A stretch of DNA of 64,000 bases from Palsa-147 sp049279675 (GTDB lineage: Bacteria; Acidobacteriota; Terriglobia; Acidiferrales; UBA7541). The stretch spans positions 1 to 64,000 of the forward strand of contig JBAPOP010000076.1 in NCBI GenBank assembly GCA_049279675.1. The letters are read 5' to 3'. The position numbers and the translations under genes were made by a program. The notes beneath the pieces are model-generated. The model saw only the letters and a program-made list of their open reading frames with translations, had not been told where the DNA came from and did not search any database. Positions 47,433-55,367 of this stretch are shown piece after piece; within the stretch, counting starts at the first letter, position 1; each line of letters starts with the position of its first letter.

Positions 47433-48227
47433 CTATTCGTCGAGTTTCAACGTCACCTTTGAGTTCTCGATTACTTTGTTCCATCCGGGATCGACCGGCG
47501 CGTTGGCCACGTATGCGTCGTGCCAATTCCACCACTTGTACGGTGGAGTCTGGGGGTATCCCTCCGGCGAATCCTCCCATTCCTCCTGGCGTCCGAGCGC
47601 AGTCATGTCAAGGTAACTCCATGTGCTGCCCATCGCCTCGTCGCCGCGGCTGTTGATGAAGTAGGTGCGAAACACACGCTCGCCGTCACGGATGAACACA
47701 TTGTGGCCGTGCCATTCGTCGACGCCGAAGTCCTTGTCGAAGCTATCGGTGATGGTGTACCACGGCATCTCCCAGCCCATCCGAGCTTTCAGCCGCGCGA
47801 TGTCCGCCTGCGGCGCGCGTGAGGCGAAGGCGAGGGTGGTATCGCGCGCATTCAGATGGGACAGGTGGGAAATCTGGTCGGCGCCCAGCGAGCAGCCGCG
47901 GCAGGCATGGTCGGGCCAGCCGAACACGCCGGGCTCGAAGAACGCACGGTAGAGGATCAACTGGCGGCAGCCCTCGAACAAATCGAGCAAGCTTACCTTG
48001 CCCTTGGGTCCGTCGAACTCGTACTTCCTCTCCACGGCCAGCCATGGCATCCGTCGGCGCTCGGCGGCTAGCGCGTCACGCGAGCGGGTAAACGCCTTCT
48101 CTTTCACAAGGAGCTGCTGCCGCGCCGCCTCCCAATCCTCCGCCGACACGATCGGTGGCGTCTTCATAGACGCAAACTCCTTCCGCTGCTCCATGTCTTT
48201 CCCCCTGCTAATCGGGCTTGTTGCCAT
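47433..48227 (-). CDS. DUF899 thioredoxin-fold protein
   Basis: A 264-residue protein of the DUF899 family, whose members have a thioredoxin-like fold without a clear redox pair. ATG 48227 follows AGGGAGGAAGAAC, a strong ribosome-binding site. Family landmarks: LLVKEKAFTRSRDALAAERR at the N-terminus, LYRAFFEPG, CRGCSLGADQISHLSHLNAR with two cysteines two residues apart, and WEMPWYTITDSFDKDFG. DUF899 genes often sit beside ArsR and SRPBCC genes, as here. Function unknown. Confidence 0.9.
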   Translation of the reverse strand: MATSPISRGKDMEQRKEFASMKTPPIVSAEDWEAARQQLLVKEKAFTRSRDALAAERRRMPWLAVERKYEFDGPKGKVSLLDLFEGCRQLILYRAFFEPGVFGWPDHACRGCSLGADQISHLSHLNARDTTLAFASRAPQADIARLKARMGWEMPWYTITDSFDKDFGVDEWHGHNVFIRDGERVFRTYFINSRGDEAMGSTWSYLDMTALGRQEEWEDSPEGYPQTPPYKWWNWHDAYVANAPVDPGWNKVIENSKVTLKLDE

Positions 48228-48562
48228 GTTCTTCCTCCCTAATTTTCAGAAATAAACCGAGATGCTTGGTAATGACATCAGCAAAACCTTTATCCCAGCA
48301 CTTGTAGCGCCGGGCTTCATGCCCGGCATCTTCGCCTTTTCGGGTACCCCATCCTTGCGCAGCAAGGGTGGGTCTTTCTTTTGCATCTTCGCTAGATACG
48401 TCCGATCAACCACCGCGATTCGCCGTGAAAAATCTTCTAAATCTTCCGATACACACCGCCAGAATTCCTCCCGTGGCTCCCGCTCCCGCCGCCATCACCA
48501 CCACGCTCGCCACGCATGCAGGGCACATATTCCCTCCTCTGAACCTCTATTTCGTCCGCGCC
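48228..48562. other. Intergenic region with two hairpin elements
   Basis: 335 bases without a convincing gene. A perfect GCCGGGC/GCCCGGC hairpin lies at 48309-48327, preceded by GTAGC, resembling the hairpin at 28915-28937. A second stem CCCATCCTT / AAGGGTGGG at 48348-48372 is followed by TCTTTCTTTT and resembles the palindrome at 49511-49538. Confidence 0.5.
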
Positions 48563-49018
48563 TCAGTGAGGCCGCGGCGCTTCGGCTCGCTGCCGCACAA
48601 GTTCGTGCAAGTGTGCCCAGCCATTCTTCGCCTTCCGATATTCCTCAAGAATCAATCCAAACGACTGGTGCCGAAACGTGATCAGCGTCATGCCGTTCGA
48701 TTCTTTCAGCCGATATTGAAGATTCGATATCACCGGGCTGGACATGAACAGTGGCCCGCTAATTTCCAGCAGCGTCGGCTTTTTAATCGCCTGGACCGCT
48801 CCCCAGTAATGTCCATTGTTGTCTCCCAGGTCGCGATACCATCTGCCGCCCGGCCATGCTTCGAGCTTCATCGGCATGGGCTTGTCCGCTTGAGTCTCGT
48901 TGTATGGTCCAAGCTGCTCCAGCAGCGCAGCGAACGTCACCTCGATTGACGCGCGCACTTCAATCTCCTCAACTATTTGGATCGTTGTCGCTTCGAGCGA
49001 TAGTGCAGTTGAACTCAC
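48563..49018 (-). CDS. SRPBCC/AHSA1-domain protein
   Basis: A 151-residue START/AHSA1-fold protein beginning at GTG 49018 with GAGGAGG 7 bases upstream. The fold is indicated by VEEIEVRASIEVTFAALLEQ at the N-terminus, LEAWPGGRWYRDLGDNNGHY in the middle and a long C-terminal helix (WAHLHELVRQ). Such proteins bind hydrophobic ligands. The gene sits downstream of arsR (30-base gap) in the classic ArsR-SRPBCC pair. The ligand cannot be predicted. Confidence 0.85.
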   Translation of the reverse strand: MSSTALSLEATTIQIVEEIEVRASIEVTFAALLEQLGPYNETQADKPMPMKLEAWPGGRWYRDLGDNNGHYWGAVQAIKKPTLLEISGPLFMSSPVISNLQYRLKESNGMTLITFRHQSFGLILEEYRKAKNGWAHLHELVRQRAEAPRPH

Positions 49019-49048
49019 GATTTCCTCCTCGTTTGAAATTCCACATGA

Positions 49049-49384
49049 CTATTGTTTCTGTGCATCGTTGGCCTCGGCCCGTTCCTTGATTCGCAGCAGT
49101 TGGTGTTTCCATATCCGCTCGAACGTGCTCGTCCATTCGTGCAACGGCCGGATCGCCATCGCATTCACCTTGTAAAGCATCTGCCGGCCCTCCCTCCGCG
49201 CCTCCACCAGGCCAACACCTTTCAATACTTTGAGATGCTTCGAAACCGACGGCTGCTCTATCTCCATGGCGTCCACAATCTCGCTGACGGATCTCTCCTG
49301 CATCGCCAGATAGTTCAGGATGTCCCGCCGCCGCGGCTCCGCCACAGCATTAAACGCATCCGAGGTTGTCGCCGCCCTTGCCAT
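49049..49384 (-). CDS. ArsR-family winged-helix regulator
   Basis: A 111-residue dimeric repressor. The recognition helix region VSEIVDAMEIEQPSVSKHLK VLKGVG at about 33-57 forms the winged helix, and EARREGRQMLYKVN the wing. No cysteine or typical metal-binding cluster is present, so it is probably not a metal sensor; many such ArsR proteins are paired with SRPBCC genes and may respond to organic signals. It is upstream of and co-directional with the SRPBCC and DUF899 genes, which it probably controls. Confidence 0.9.
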   Translation of the reverse strand: MARAATTSDAFNAVAEPRRRDILNYLAMQERSVSEIVDAMEIEQPSVSKHLKVLKGVGLVEARREGRQMLYKVNAMAIRPLHEWTSTFERIWKHQLLRIKERAEANDAQKQ

Positions 49385-50021
49385 GCTCCTAACATATGCC
49401 TATATGGGAATATGTCAAGAACTTTTTTGCCGATCTTTCGGCTCTTACCGAGAACTGCCATTCCGAAGGGCATCCGACGAGGATTCCCTGAGGAATCTGC
49501 ATTGCCGGGCGCCCGATCCTTGCGAAGCAAGGGCGGGCGGTCCCATTCCGTCTCCTCGTACGGGCGTCCGCCGAGGCGGACTGAGCCCATCGCCGAAGGG
49601 CAGACCCGCCCGTTCTTTCGTAGGGGCGCTGCTTGCTGCGCCCGCCTTCCGCCCATCCTTCGCCGTGCTCGCGTGCGCTCGATCAACGCGATCAACTGAC
49701 GCTAGCGCGCCCGTGCACGAAGCTGCGCCGCGGAAATATTCTGAAATTTACCCTCGAGGCCCGCTGGTGTGATCGCGATGAGAATTGGGCGGAGTGGTGC
49801 GGCAGCGGAGATCTAGTCACCACGCGGAATCTAATGTAGCTCGGGTCTTCAGACCCGAGGATTTTGAATTTTGGGGTGACCGGGTCGAAGCAAGGGCCGA
49901 AAAGCCTCGCCTCTAAAGAGGTGAGCTACACTGGCTCAGCGACGGCAAGGAGTATGCCGGCGACCGAATAGTGGCAGCACGGTTCGACGGTTATTCCATT
50001 TGTGTGCAGGAGGTGACTGCG
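49385..50021. other. Palindrome-rich intergenic region
   Basis: 637 bases. Contains the palindrome at 49511-49538 (GCCCGATCCTTGCG family), GC-rich inverted repeats around 49550-49650, and the bimodular REP-like element at 49834-49930. No gene with convincing codon structure was seen. A strong ribosome-binding site AGGAGGTG at about 50009 precedes the next gene. Confidence 0.5.
49834..49930. repeat. Bimodular REP-like palindromic element
   Basis: A 97-base element bounded by inverted ends TGTAGCTC (49834-49841) and GAGCTACA (49923-49930). Inside are two hairpins: CTCGGGTCTTCAGACCCGAG near the left end and CTCGCCTCTAAAGAGGTGAG near the right. The layout resembles REP doublets mobilised by RAYT-type transposases. 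A degenerate relative is at about 50437-50500, on the other side of the membrane-protein gene. Confidence 0.7.
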
Positions 50022-50429
50022 ATGGCTGAGTTTTGGAAATGGCTGTGGAGTGATTGGGGGAAGCCCAATGTGTTGACGCGGGCTGGGATTCCTCGAATCG
50101 TTACGAATCTGTTCACATACTTGCTTGCTCCGTGCGTTTCGTTTTACGTGACGATGAAATTCGTCTCTGATGCAGACAGGGAAAGAGTCCATTTACTATT
50201 TCACGACGGATTTTTCGTGCTGGCGTGCGCCGTTTTTTACGTCGCGTTCGTAATGAATTCATTCTTGGAAAATCGATACCATCTGACCCGAGTTCGCGCG
50301 GATGAGCGTTTTCGAATCATGCGCGTAAATTGGAAAGATCCTGCCATCCTGGTGTTCTGGGTTTGCTTCGCGGTCGCGTTCGGTCTGTTCCTTCTCGGCG
50401 CCGTTCATTTTCGTCATCAAATTCGATGA
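50022..50429 (+). CDS. Small membrane protein of unknown function
   Basis: A 135-residue protein from ATG 50022, preceded by AGGAGGTG. Three hydrophobic helices: around 26-45 (NLFTYLLAPCVSFYVTMKF), around 61-80 (FFVLACAVFYVAFVMNSFL) and around 108-128 (AILVFWVCFAVAFGLFLLGA). No motif recognised. It stands between two REP-like elements. Confidence 0.75.
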   Translation: MAEFWKWLWSDWGKPNVLTRAGIPRIVTNLFTYLLAPCVSFYVTMKFVSDADRERVHLLFHDGFFVLACAVFYVAFVMNSFLENRYHLTRVRADERFRIMRVNWKDPAILVFWVCFAVAFGLFLLGAVHFRHQIR

Positions 50430-50951
50430 GACGCCGTAGGATGCACCTACGGGGCGCGCTCGAGGTTCGAACGGTTTCACCTCTGAAGGACTGATCTACA
50501 TTTCTGCGGTCGGAAGTCTCCCACCCAATCCTTACATCACACCCGTTTGATTTTCCGCCAACAGCCTGCTAGGGTGGTTGCGGAGCTATGACCGAAAGGT
50601 ACATACACGGTGCGATTAACAGAGCGGCCGAACCGGGAATCCGCTCAATTCTGATCGGTACACCAAAACGATTAGAAATCGCTGTAAGCCATAGAAAACA
50701 AAAGATCGAGGTCGTTTCTAACCGGGAACGAAAAGGGGGTGCTTTCGGACGTGATTAGCGGCCCGGAAATTGCCGGGCAGGTCTCAGACCCGCGCCCACG
50801 AGCCTATGAAAACGCTAAAAGAAAAGCACGCCATTCGCCCTGTCATAGAGGACAGGTATGCCATGTGAAACGCGCCGCCGCGGCTTCCTTGACCGCTCCC
50901 TCCACTCCCGATAACGTTTTCTTAATATTTACGGATCGGCGGAGGTCGTTA
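50430..50951. other. Long structured intergenic region ahead of a secreted coiled-coil gene
   Basis: 522 bases without a gene that fits. It begins with a degenerate REP-like segment (50437-50500). Further hairpins: GAGCGG (50622-50627) with CCGCTC (50641-50646), GCCCGG/CCGGGC at 50761-50778, and CCTGTC/GACAGG at 50840-50857. Possibly a long structured 5' leader or an unannotated RNA; none of the riboswitch classes I know fits. Confidence 0.4.
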
Positions 50952-51647
50952 ATGAAAAGCATTCGAGAGATTCCGCAACCGGCATTCTCTGTTTCGAGCC
51001 AGGAGTGCCGCAGATCGGGCCTCGCGCTTCTGGCGCTGCTGCTATTGCTTTTCTGGCCGGCGGCTTCGGCAAATGCGCAGTCGGCGTCAGCGCCGCCAGC
51101 CCAGACTCCCGCGCCCGCGCAAGCGGCACCGCAGCCGGGCACTTCGCAAACTGACACCGGCAACAAACCACAATCGCTCGGCGACGCAGCGCGCGCCGCG
51201 AAAGCTCAAAAAGATAATTCCAAAGCGAAACGTGTTTACACCGGCGACGATTTGGCGCACATCCACGGAACAATTTCGGAAGTAGGCAGCGGCACTTCCA
51301 CCGACAGCTCACCGGAGGGCGGAAATTCAGGCGCGTACCCCGGAGAAAATGAGACGCAATCCCCGAGCGCGGATAAGGAAGCGTTTTGGCGCGAGAAGGC
51401 GCGTGTGATAAAGGATCAAATCGCCGCGGTTGATCAGCAGATCGAGCAAAAGAAGGATGAAATCGCAAAGGCCGGGCCCGCGTCGATGGATCCTTCGACG
51501 GGCCTCGCGCAGAATGTCATCATCATCCACGACCGAAACGCCGAACTGAAAGCGCTTCAGGATCGCAGGCAAAATCTAGAGAGACAGCTGGACAGCCTCG
51601 CCGATCAAGGCCGCCGAGCCGGCGCCGATCCAGGCTGGTTCCGCTAA
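50952..51647 (+). CDS. Secreted coiled-coil protein
   Basis: A 231-residue exported protein. ATG 50952 follows GGAGGTCGTTA. Signal peptide LALLALLLLLFWPAASANAQ, then a Pro/Ala/Gln-rich segment (SASAPPAQTPAPAQAAPQPG), a region with KRVYTGDDLAHI, and a C-terminal coiled coil with heptads (EKARVIKDQIAAVDQQIEQK and RNAELKALQDRRQNLERQLD). It resembles short acidobacterial envelope proteins of unknown function. A long structured leader precedes it. Confidence 0.75.
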   Translation: MKSIREIPQPAFSVSSQECRRSGLALLALLLLLFWPAASANAQSASAPPAQTPAPAQAAPQPGTSQTDTGNKPQSLGDAARAAKAQKDNSKAKRVYTGDDLAHIHGTISEVGSGTSTDSSPEGGNSGAYPGENETQSPSADKEAFWREKARVIKDQIAAVDQQIEQKKDEIAKAGPASMDPSTGLAQNVIIIHDRNAELKALQDRRQNLERQLDSLADQGRRAGADPGWFR

Positions 51648-51678
51648 CGCGCCGACTTCGCTGCATGGCGTGCGCGCG

Positions 51679-52209
51679 TTACTTTTCTGACGCGAGCGAC
51701 CGGATGCGATCGAGATCCAAATTTCCTTTGGCGCCCCAGCCGGTTACGCCTTCTGGAATTGACGGCCGGAATGTTTCGTAGAGACTGAACGCACTCTGCG
51801 AAAGCTGTTCTGGGCGGAAGGATTTTGCGAGCCCGCGCATCGCGGCGCGTGCAGCGCCGAGCGATTCGCCGAACTTGCTTTCGAGATATCGCTCCACACT
51901 CTTCGCGTCAATCGGCGAGTTCTTGTTCACGGCGCGAACTCCATCCGCTGTGTTGATCGCCGGAATTTGCCGCCCGCAAAGCTCAACTAAGAATTCTTCG
52001 CCACGTTTTTGCGCGCGCGCTTTCTTGATGTCTTTCGGCGCGGGATTAAATATTCCGAGGCGTCTCCCCTTGGATTGAGCCGTCAGCCCTGCGACAGCTT
52101 TGCCGAGAGAGAGCGCTTCGTCCTGATGGAAACCAAGCCGCTCAGCAACGGTGGTCGCCCAGAGCGTGAGGACGGGAGCGCGATTGATCTGGATTTTGCT
52201 TTCGGCCAT
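51679..52209 (-). CDS. Conserved hypothetical helical protein
   Basis: A 176-residue soluble, mostly helical protein starting at ATG 52209. It has no signal peptide or membrane segment. Noticeable stretches are PVLTLWATTVAERLGFHQDE, SLGKAVAGLTAQSKGRRLGI and VERYLESKFGESLGAARAAM. The C-terminus is SIPEGVTGWGAKGNLDLDRI. It resembles widespread uncharacterised bacterial proteins; I cannot assign a family. The next gene upstream, also on this strand, encodes a small unknown protein. Confidence 0.7.
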   Translation of the reverse strand: MAESKIQINRAPVLTLWATTVAERLGFHQDEALSLGKAVAGLTAQSKGRRLGIFNPAPKDIKKARAQKRGEEFLVELCGRQIPAINTADGVRAVNKNSPIDAKSVERYLESKFGESLGAARAAMRGLAKSFRPEQLSQSAFSLYETFRPSIPEGVTGWGAKGNLDLDRIRSLASEK

Positions 52210-52288
52210 GGTTTGCCGAGACCGGAATCGCTGACGCGGAGACGAGTTGGTACCAAAAGGTATCGCTCAGCACGCTTCCGACGCCGCT

Positions 52289-52531
52289 TCAGCTGCCGGA
52301 TGATGTTGCGTCGGCCTTTGCTTTTGGTTCGGGGAAAACTGCACCGACGACTGAGCGTACTTCAGCGTAATACTCAGGGTGATTCGCGAGAATCGAATTA
52401 ATCTCCTGAGCGAGCGGACTCTCTGCGAGCCACACTTTTTGCTGGTCAGGAAACATCGGAAGCATCAGCGGCTTCGCCTCTTCCAGCAATTCCATCAGCT
52501 TGGCATGGTCCGAATTTTCGTTTTCAGTCAT
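52289..52531 (-). CDS. Small hypothetical protein
   Basis: An 80-residue acidic protein from ATG 52531 with GGAGG 7 bases upstream. Predominantly helical, with KLMELLEEAKPLMLPMFPDQ and EINSILANHPEYYAEVRSVV. No signal peptide or recognised motif. It is transcribed in the same direction as the 176-residue protein 80 bases downstream. Confidence 0.6.
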   Translation of the reverse strand: MTENENSDHAKLMELLEEAKPLMLPMFPDQQKVWLAESPLAQEINSILANHPEYYAEVRSVVGAVFPEPKAKADATSSGS

Positions 52532-52761
52532 TTTCAATCCTCCGTACTTCAGAGCCGGGATTCTATCACACGCCGAATTAGATGCTTTTTTGCGATGCGC
52601 GTGACACGCCGAGCGGCGTAAACGTTCGGTCTAGTCCCTTCGGTACCGGTGCTCCATTGCTGGAAACGGCCCTGCGCACAATCATGGTGTTGGTCAGGCC
52701 GTACCCTCTTACCGGAGCGCACGAGGCATCCGGAAGATCGATCGGAAGGAAATACACCAAA

Positions 52762-52911
52762 ATGAGTCTCAAAAAGGCACTCTTCGTTGTGATGCTCGCC
52801 GTTATCACTCTGCCCGTGATCGCCAGCGCCAAGTCGCCCGCGGAACGCCACAACGTCACTCCTGCAGTGAAATCTCACTTCGCGCTGTTGCACCTCAAGA
52901 GCAAGAGGTAG
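52762..52911 (+). CDS. Small secreted peptide
   Basis: A 49-codon gene from ATG 52762. A clear signal peptide (MSLKKALFVVMLAVITLPVI with cleavage near ASA) leaves a mature part of about 25 residues that is basic and His-rich (ERHNVTPAVKSHFALLHLKS). AAGGA lies 12 bases upstream. Function unknown. Confidence 0.5.
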   Translation: MSLKKALFVVMLAVITLPVIASAKSPAERHNVTPAVKSHFALLHLKSKR

Positions 52912-53006
52912 TCCTCGAGCGCACCGAGCGTCGTGGAATTCCACGGCGCTCGTTTTGAGCCCTTCCCAGGGATCACTCGATCCCTGGTGCCGGTTCGGAT
53001 GCGTTG

Positions 53007-53405
53007 TTAGTGTTTGCCGGTTACGTGGCCGCGGCCGTCACGCACTTCGTTTCCTTTGAAGTGTGCGACTTTATCGACCCGCTTGTTTGGCTCAGGTTTG
53101 TCGCCCGGGTGCGGCACTGGCCCGTGATAGCCGTGGTTGGGATCGAAATGATTATTTACGTGGCCGTGGAATTCGGCGGGTCCATGAAACCACGGGCCGA
53201 CGCCGATGAACACGCCACCTGAAAACCATTCGGGGCCGTAGTAGCCGTAGGGAGCACAAGCATAAGGAGCGTAGTCATAGTAGCCGTAAGGGCAAACAGG
53301 TTCGACTCCGACGGTGACGCTGACTTGCGCGTTTGCTTTCGGCACGGAGATCGTGAACAAAATTCCAGCGACGGCGGCTAGTAAAAGATATTTGAAAGTT
53401 TTCAT
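53007..53405 (-). CDS. Secreted Tyr/Gly/His-rich protein
   Basis: A 132-residue exported protein; ATG 53405 follows GAGGATAATTT. Signal peptide YLLLAAVAGILFTISVPKAN. The mature part has an early CPYGYYDYAPYACAPYGYYG stretch with two cysteines, then a His-rich region (FHGPAEFHGHVNNHFDPNHG) and a basic tail. Such composition suggests metal binding or structural surface function, but no family is assigned with confidence. Confidence 0.7.
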   Translation of the reverse strand: MKTFKYLLLAAVAGILFTISVPKANAQVSVTVGVEPVCPYGYYDYAPYACAPYGYYGPEWFSGGVFIGVGPWFHGPAEFHGHVNNHFDPNHGYHGPVPHPGDKPEPNKRVDKVAHFKGNEVRDGRGHVTGKH

Positions 53406-53552
53406 AAATTATCCTCGTTATCGTGAGGGCCGTCGTCCGCCTGCCCTCACGGGATCCACTGCACACAATCATCCCAAAGTTTGATGACGCGGGGCGCCAA
53501 AAGGTGTCAAGCGTCGTGCTCGTTCGAGGCTGCCGATATTCGTGCGGTTCGA

Positions 53553-53978
53553 TCAGTGCGGCGCTAAAGGACGGTAAATCAGGCCGATCACGATGCCCAC
53601 AACAAGCCATTCGATGAAATAGGCTATGGCTTGTTCGAGCATGAGCTTGATTCCGATATTTAGATTGACGTAGTTGTGAATCACGAAGGCGCAGATTACG
53701 AAGACGCCGATTAGTGCGCCGAAGAGAGCGCCTTCAGCGAGGCCCGAGCCGCCGCGGTATGACATCGCGTACATCACTGCAAGGATCACCACCGAGAGGT
53801 ATATAGCAATCATTCCGAATGGCATATTGCTCATCTGTCCTTCGTGATTGCGATATATGGCCGGGTATTTCTGGAATTCAGTTTTGAGCGACGGTATTAG
53901 AACGAACGCGAGGCCACCGATAAGGAAGTACGCGACGAAGCCGCCGAGCGAGGCGAAGGCGATTCGAGCGAAATTCAT
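53553..53978 (-). CDS. Four-helix membrane protein of unknown function
   Basis: A 141-residue protein from ATG 53978 after AAGGAGCGCAA. Four hydrophobic helices: about 5-28 (FASLGGFVAYFLIGGLAFVL), 53-72 (FGMIAIYLSVVILAVMYAMS), 80-105 and 115-135. No catalytic or binding motif seen. It may belong to one of the small uncharacterised integral membrane families. Confidence 0.75.
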   Translation of the reverse strand: MNFARIAFASLGGFVAYFLIGGLAFVLIPSLKTEFQKYPAIYRNHEGQMSNMPFGMIAIYLSVVILAVMYAMSYRGGSGLAEGALFGALIGVFVICAFVIHNYVNLNIGIKLMLEQAIAYFIEWLVVGIVIGLIYRPLAPH

Positions 53979-54170
53979 TTGCGCTCCTTTTCAAATCGCG
54001 CGTGGGAAGCCGGATTCTGGTTAAATCTGCGCGCGAATAAATGACGCCTTTGACGGAGAAACGCAATCCAAATAAAATTGAGGCGTCGTTCGGACAATCC
54101 AATTTAAGATAGAAGCAGGCGGGTGCGATCGGCGCAGCAGAATCGAGTGCGCGATCGAAATAGAAGAGAT

Positions 54171-55205
54171 ATGGGTGCGATCCAAATCAAGAACGTGAAT
54201 CCGGAGCTGTTGGCCGGAGCGAAAAACGCGGTGGAGACGTGTCTCGCGATTCGTCCGGGCGAGAATGTGGCGCTGGTGTTCGACGAGCCGAGCCGCGAAG
54301 TGGCCACGGGCCTCGCGTATGCGCTCGCGGAGCAACGCGCGAATTGGAACGGATATCGTGTCGAGGATTACTCGCCGCGGCCGCTCACCGGCGCGCCGAA
54401 AGAAGTGCTTGCGGGCCTTGAAACGGCGGACGCTGGGATTCTCTGCTTCCAGCCGCTGCCGGGGGAGCTTGGCGCGCGGAAGCAGATCGTTGGAGTTGTC
54501 GAGCGGCGGCAGATTCGTTACGCGCACATGGTGAGCGTGACGCCGCAAATCATGCGCGAAGGAATGCGCGCGGATTATACGCAAGTAGATCGATTGAGCG
54601 ACCGATTGCGCGAACGGATGCGGTCAGCGACGGTGCTGAAAGTTTCGACGAAGGGCGGGACTTCGATCACAGCGACTTTCGATCCGATGCTCGATTGGGT
54701 GAAGACGAGCGGGTTGATCAGCCCGAGGTATTGGTCGAATTTGCCGGCGGGAGAAGTTTTTACGACGCCGGCGCGCGTGGATGGCACGTTTGTCTGCGAT
54801 GGAACGGCCGGCGATCACTTCAACGCGAAGTACGGAAGCCTCGAAGAAACGCCTCTGGTGCTGGAACTCGAAGCGGGGCGGCTGAAAGATGCTGCGTGCG
54901 AGCGGCGAGATCTCGAAGAGGAATTCTGGAATTATTGCCACACGGATGAGAATAGCGATCGCGTGGGCGAGCTTGCGTTCGGAACGAACCTTGGGCTTCG
55001 GGAAATGATTGGCGTGCTTTTGCAGGATGAGAAGTTGCCGGGAGTGCATCTGGCGTTCGGCGACCCGTACGGTAGCCAGACGCATGCAAATTGGCAATCA
55101 CAGACGCATGTGGACGTGCTCACGAGAAATTGCGATGTTTGGATCGATGAAGATCAGGTGATCAAGAAGGGGCGGTACGTCCTCGATCGGTTTGGGCTGG
55201 AATAA
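54171..55205 (+). CDS. M29-aminopeptidase/NicX-like metalloenzyme
   Basis: About 344 residues from ATG 54171 with AGAAGAG upstream. The fold resembles thermophilic aminopeptidases of family M29 and the related ring-opening dioxygenase NicX. Landmarks are CLAIRPGENVALVFDEPSRE at the N-terminus, TFDPMLDWVKTSGLISPRYW, a metal-site ELAFGTNLGLREMIG, and HLAFGDPYGSQTHANWQSQT near the C-terminus, with conserved E, H and D. Either peptidase or dioxygenase chemistry is possible; context does not decide. Confidence 0.75.
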   Translation: MGAIQIKNVNPELLAGAKNAVETCLAIRPGENVALVFDEPSREVATGLAYALAEQRANWNGYRVEDYSPRPLTGAPKEVLAGLETADAGILCFQPLPGELGARKQIVGVVERRQIRYAHMVSVTPQIMREGMRADYTQVDRLSDRLRERMRSATVLKVSTKGGTSITATFDPMLDWVKTSGLISPRYWSNLPAGEVFTTPARVDGTFVCDGTAGDHFNAKYGSLEETPLVLELEAGRLKDAACERRDLEEEFWNYCHTDENSDRVGELAFGTNLGLREMIGVLLQDEKLPGVHLAFGDPYGSQTHANWQSQTHVDVLTRNCDVWIDEDQVIKKGRYVLDRFGLE

Positions 55206-55367
55206 AAAGTATCAATCTCCTCACAGGATTTCAGAGTGTCCTTTGGCGCTAAAGCCTCGACCAGCAGCCGCCCTTAACGTCGGAGCTGAAGCTCCGACCC
55301 CCTAATTCAGAAAAAACAGTCGAATTCGCTCGAGCCGAAAGCGTTTTCACCCATTTTTATTTCCTGC

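Noticed and set aside
47199..47462. Plus-strand open frame of 87 codons after the ligase cassette
   Set aside because: No ribosome-binding site, overlaps the end of the DUF899 gene on the other strand, and shows no recognisable domain.
49320..49772. Plus-strand open frame of 150 codons in the palindrome-rich region
   Set aside because: Starts antisense within arsR, runs through inverted repeats, and its composition reflects repeat sequence rather than a protein.
50460..50500. tRNA-like GTTCGAA sequence near the degenerate repeat
   Set aside because: No matching acceptor, D or anticodon stems could be built around it.
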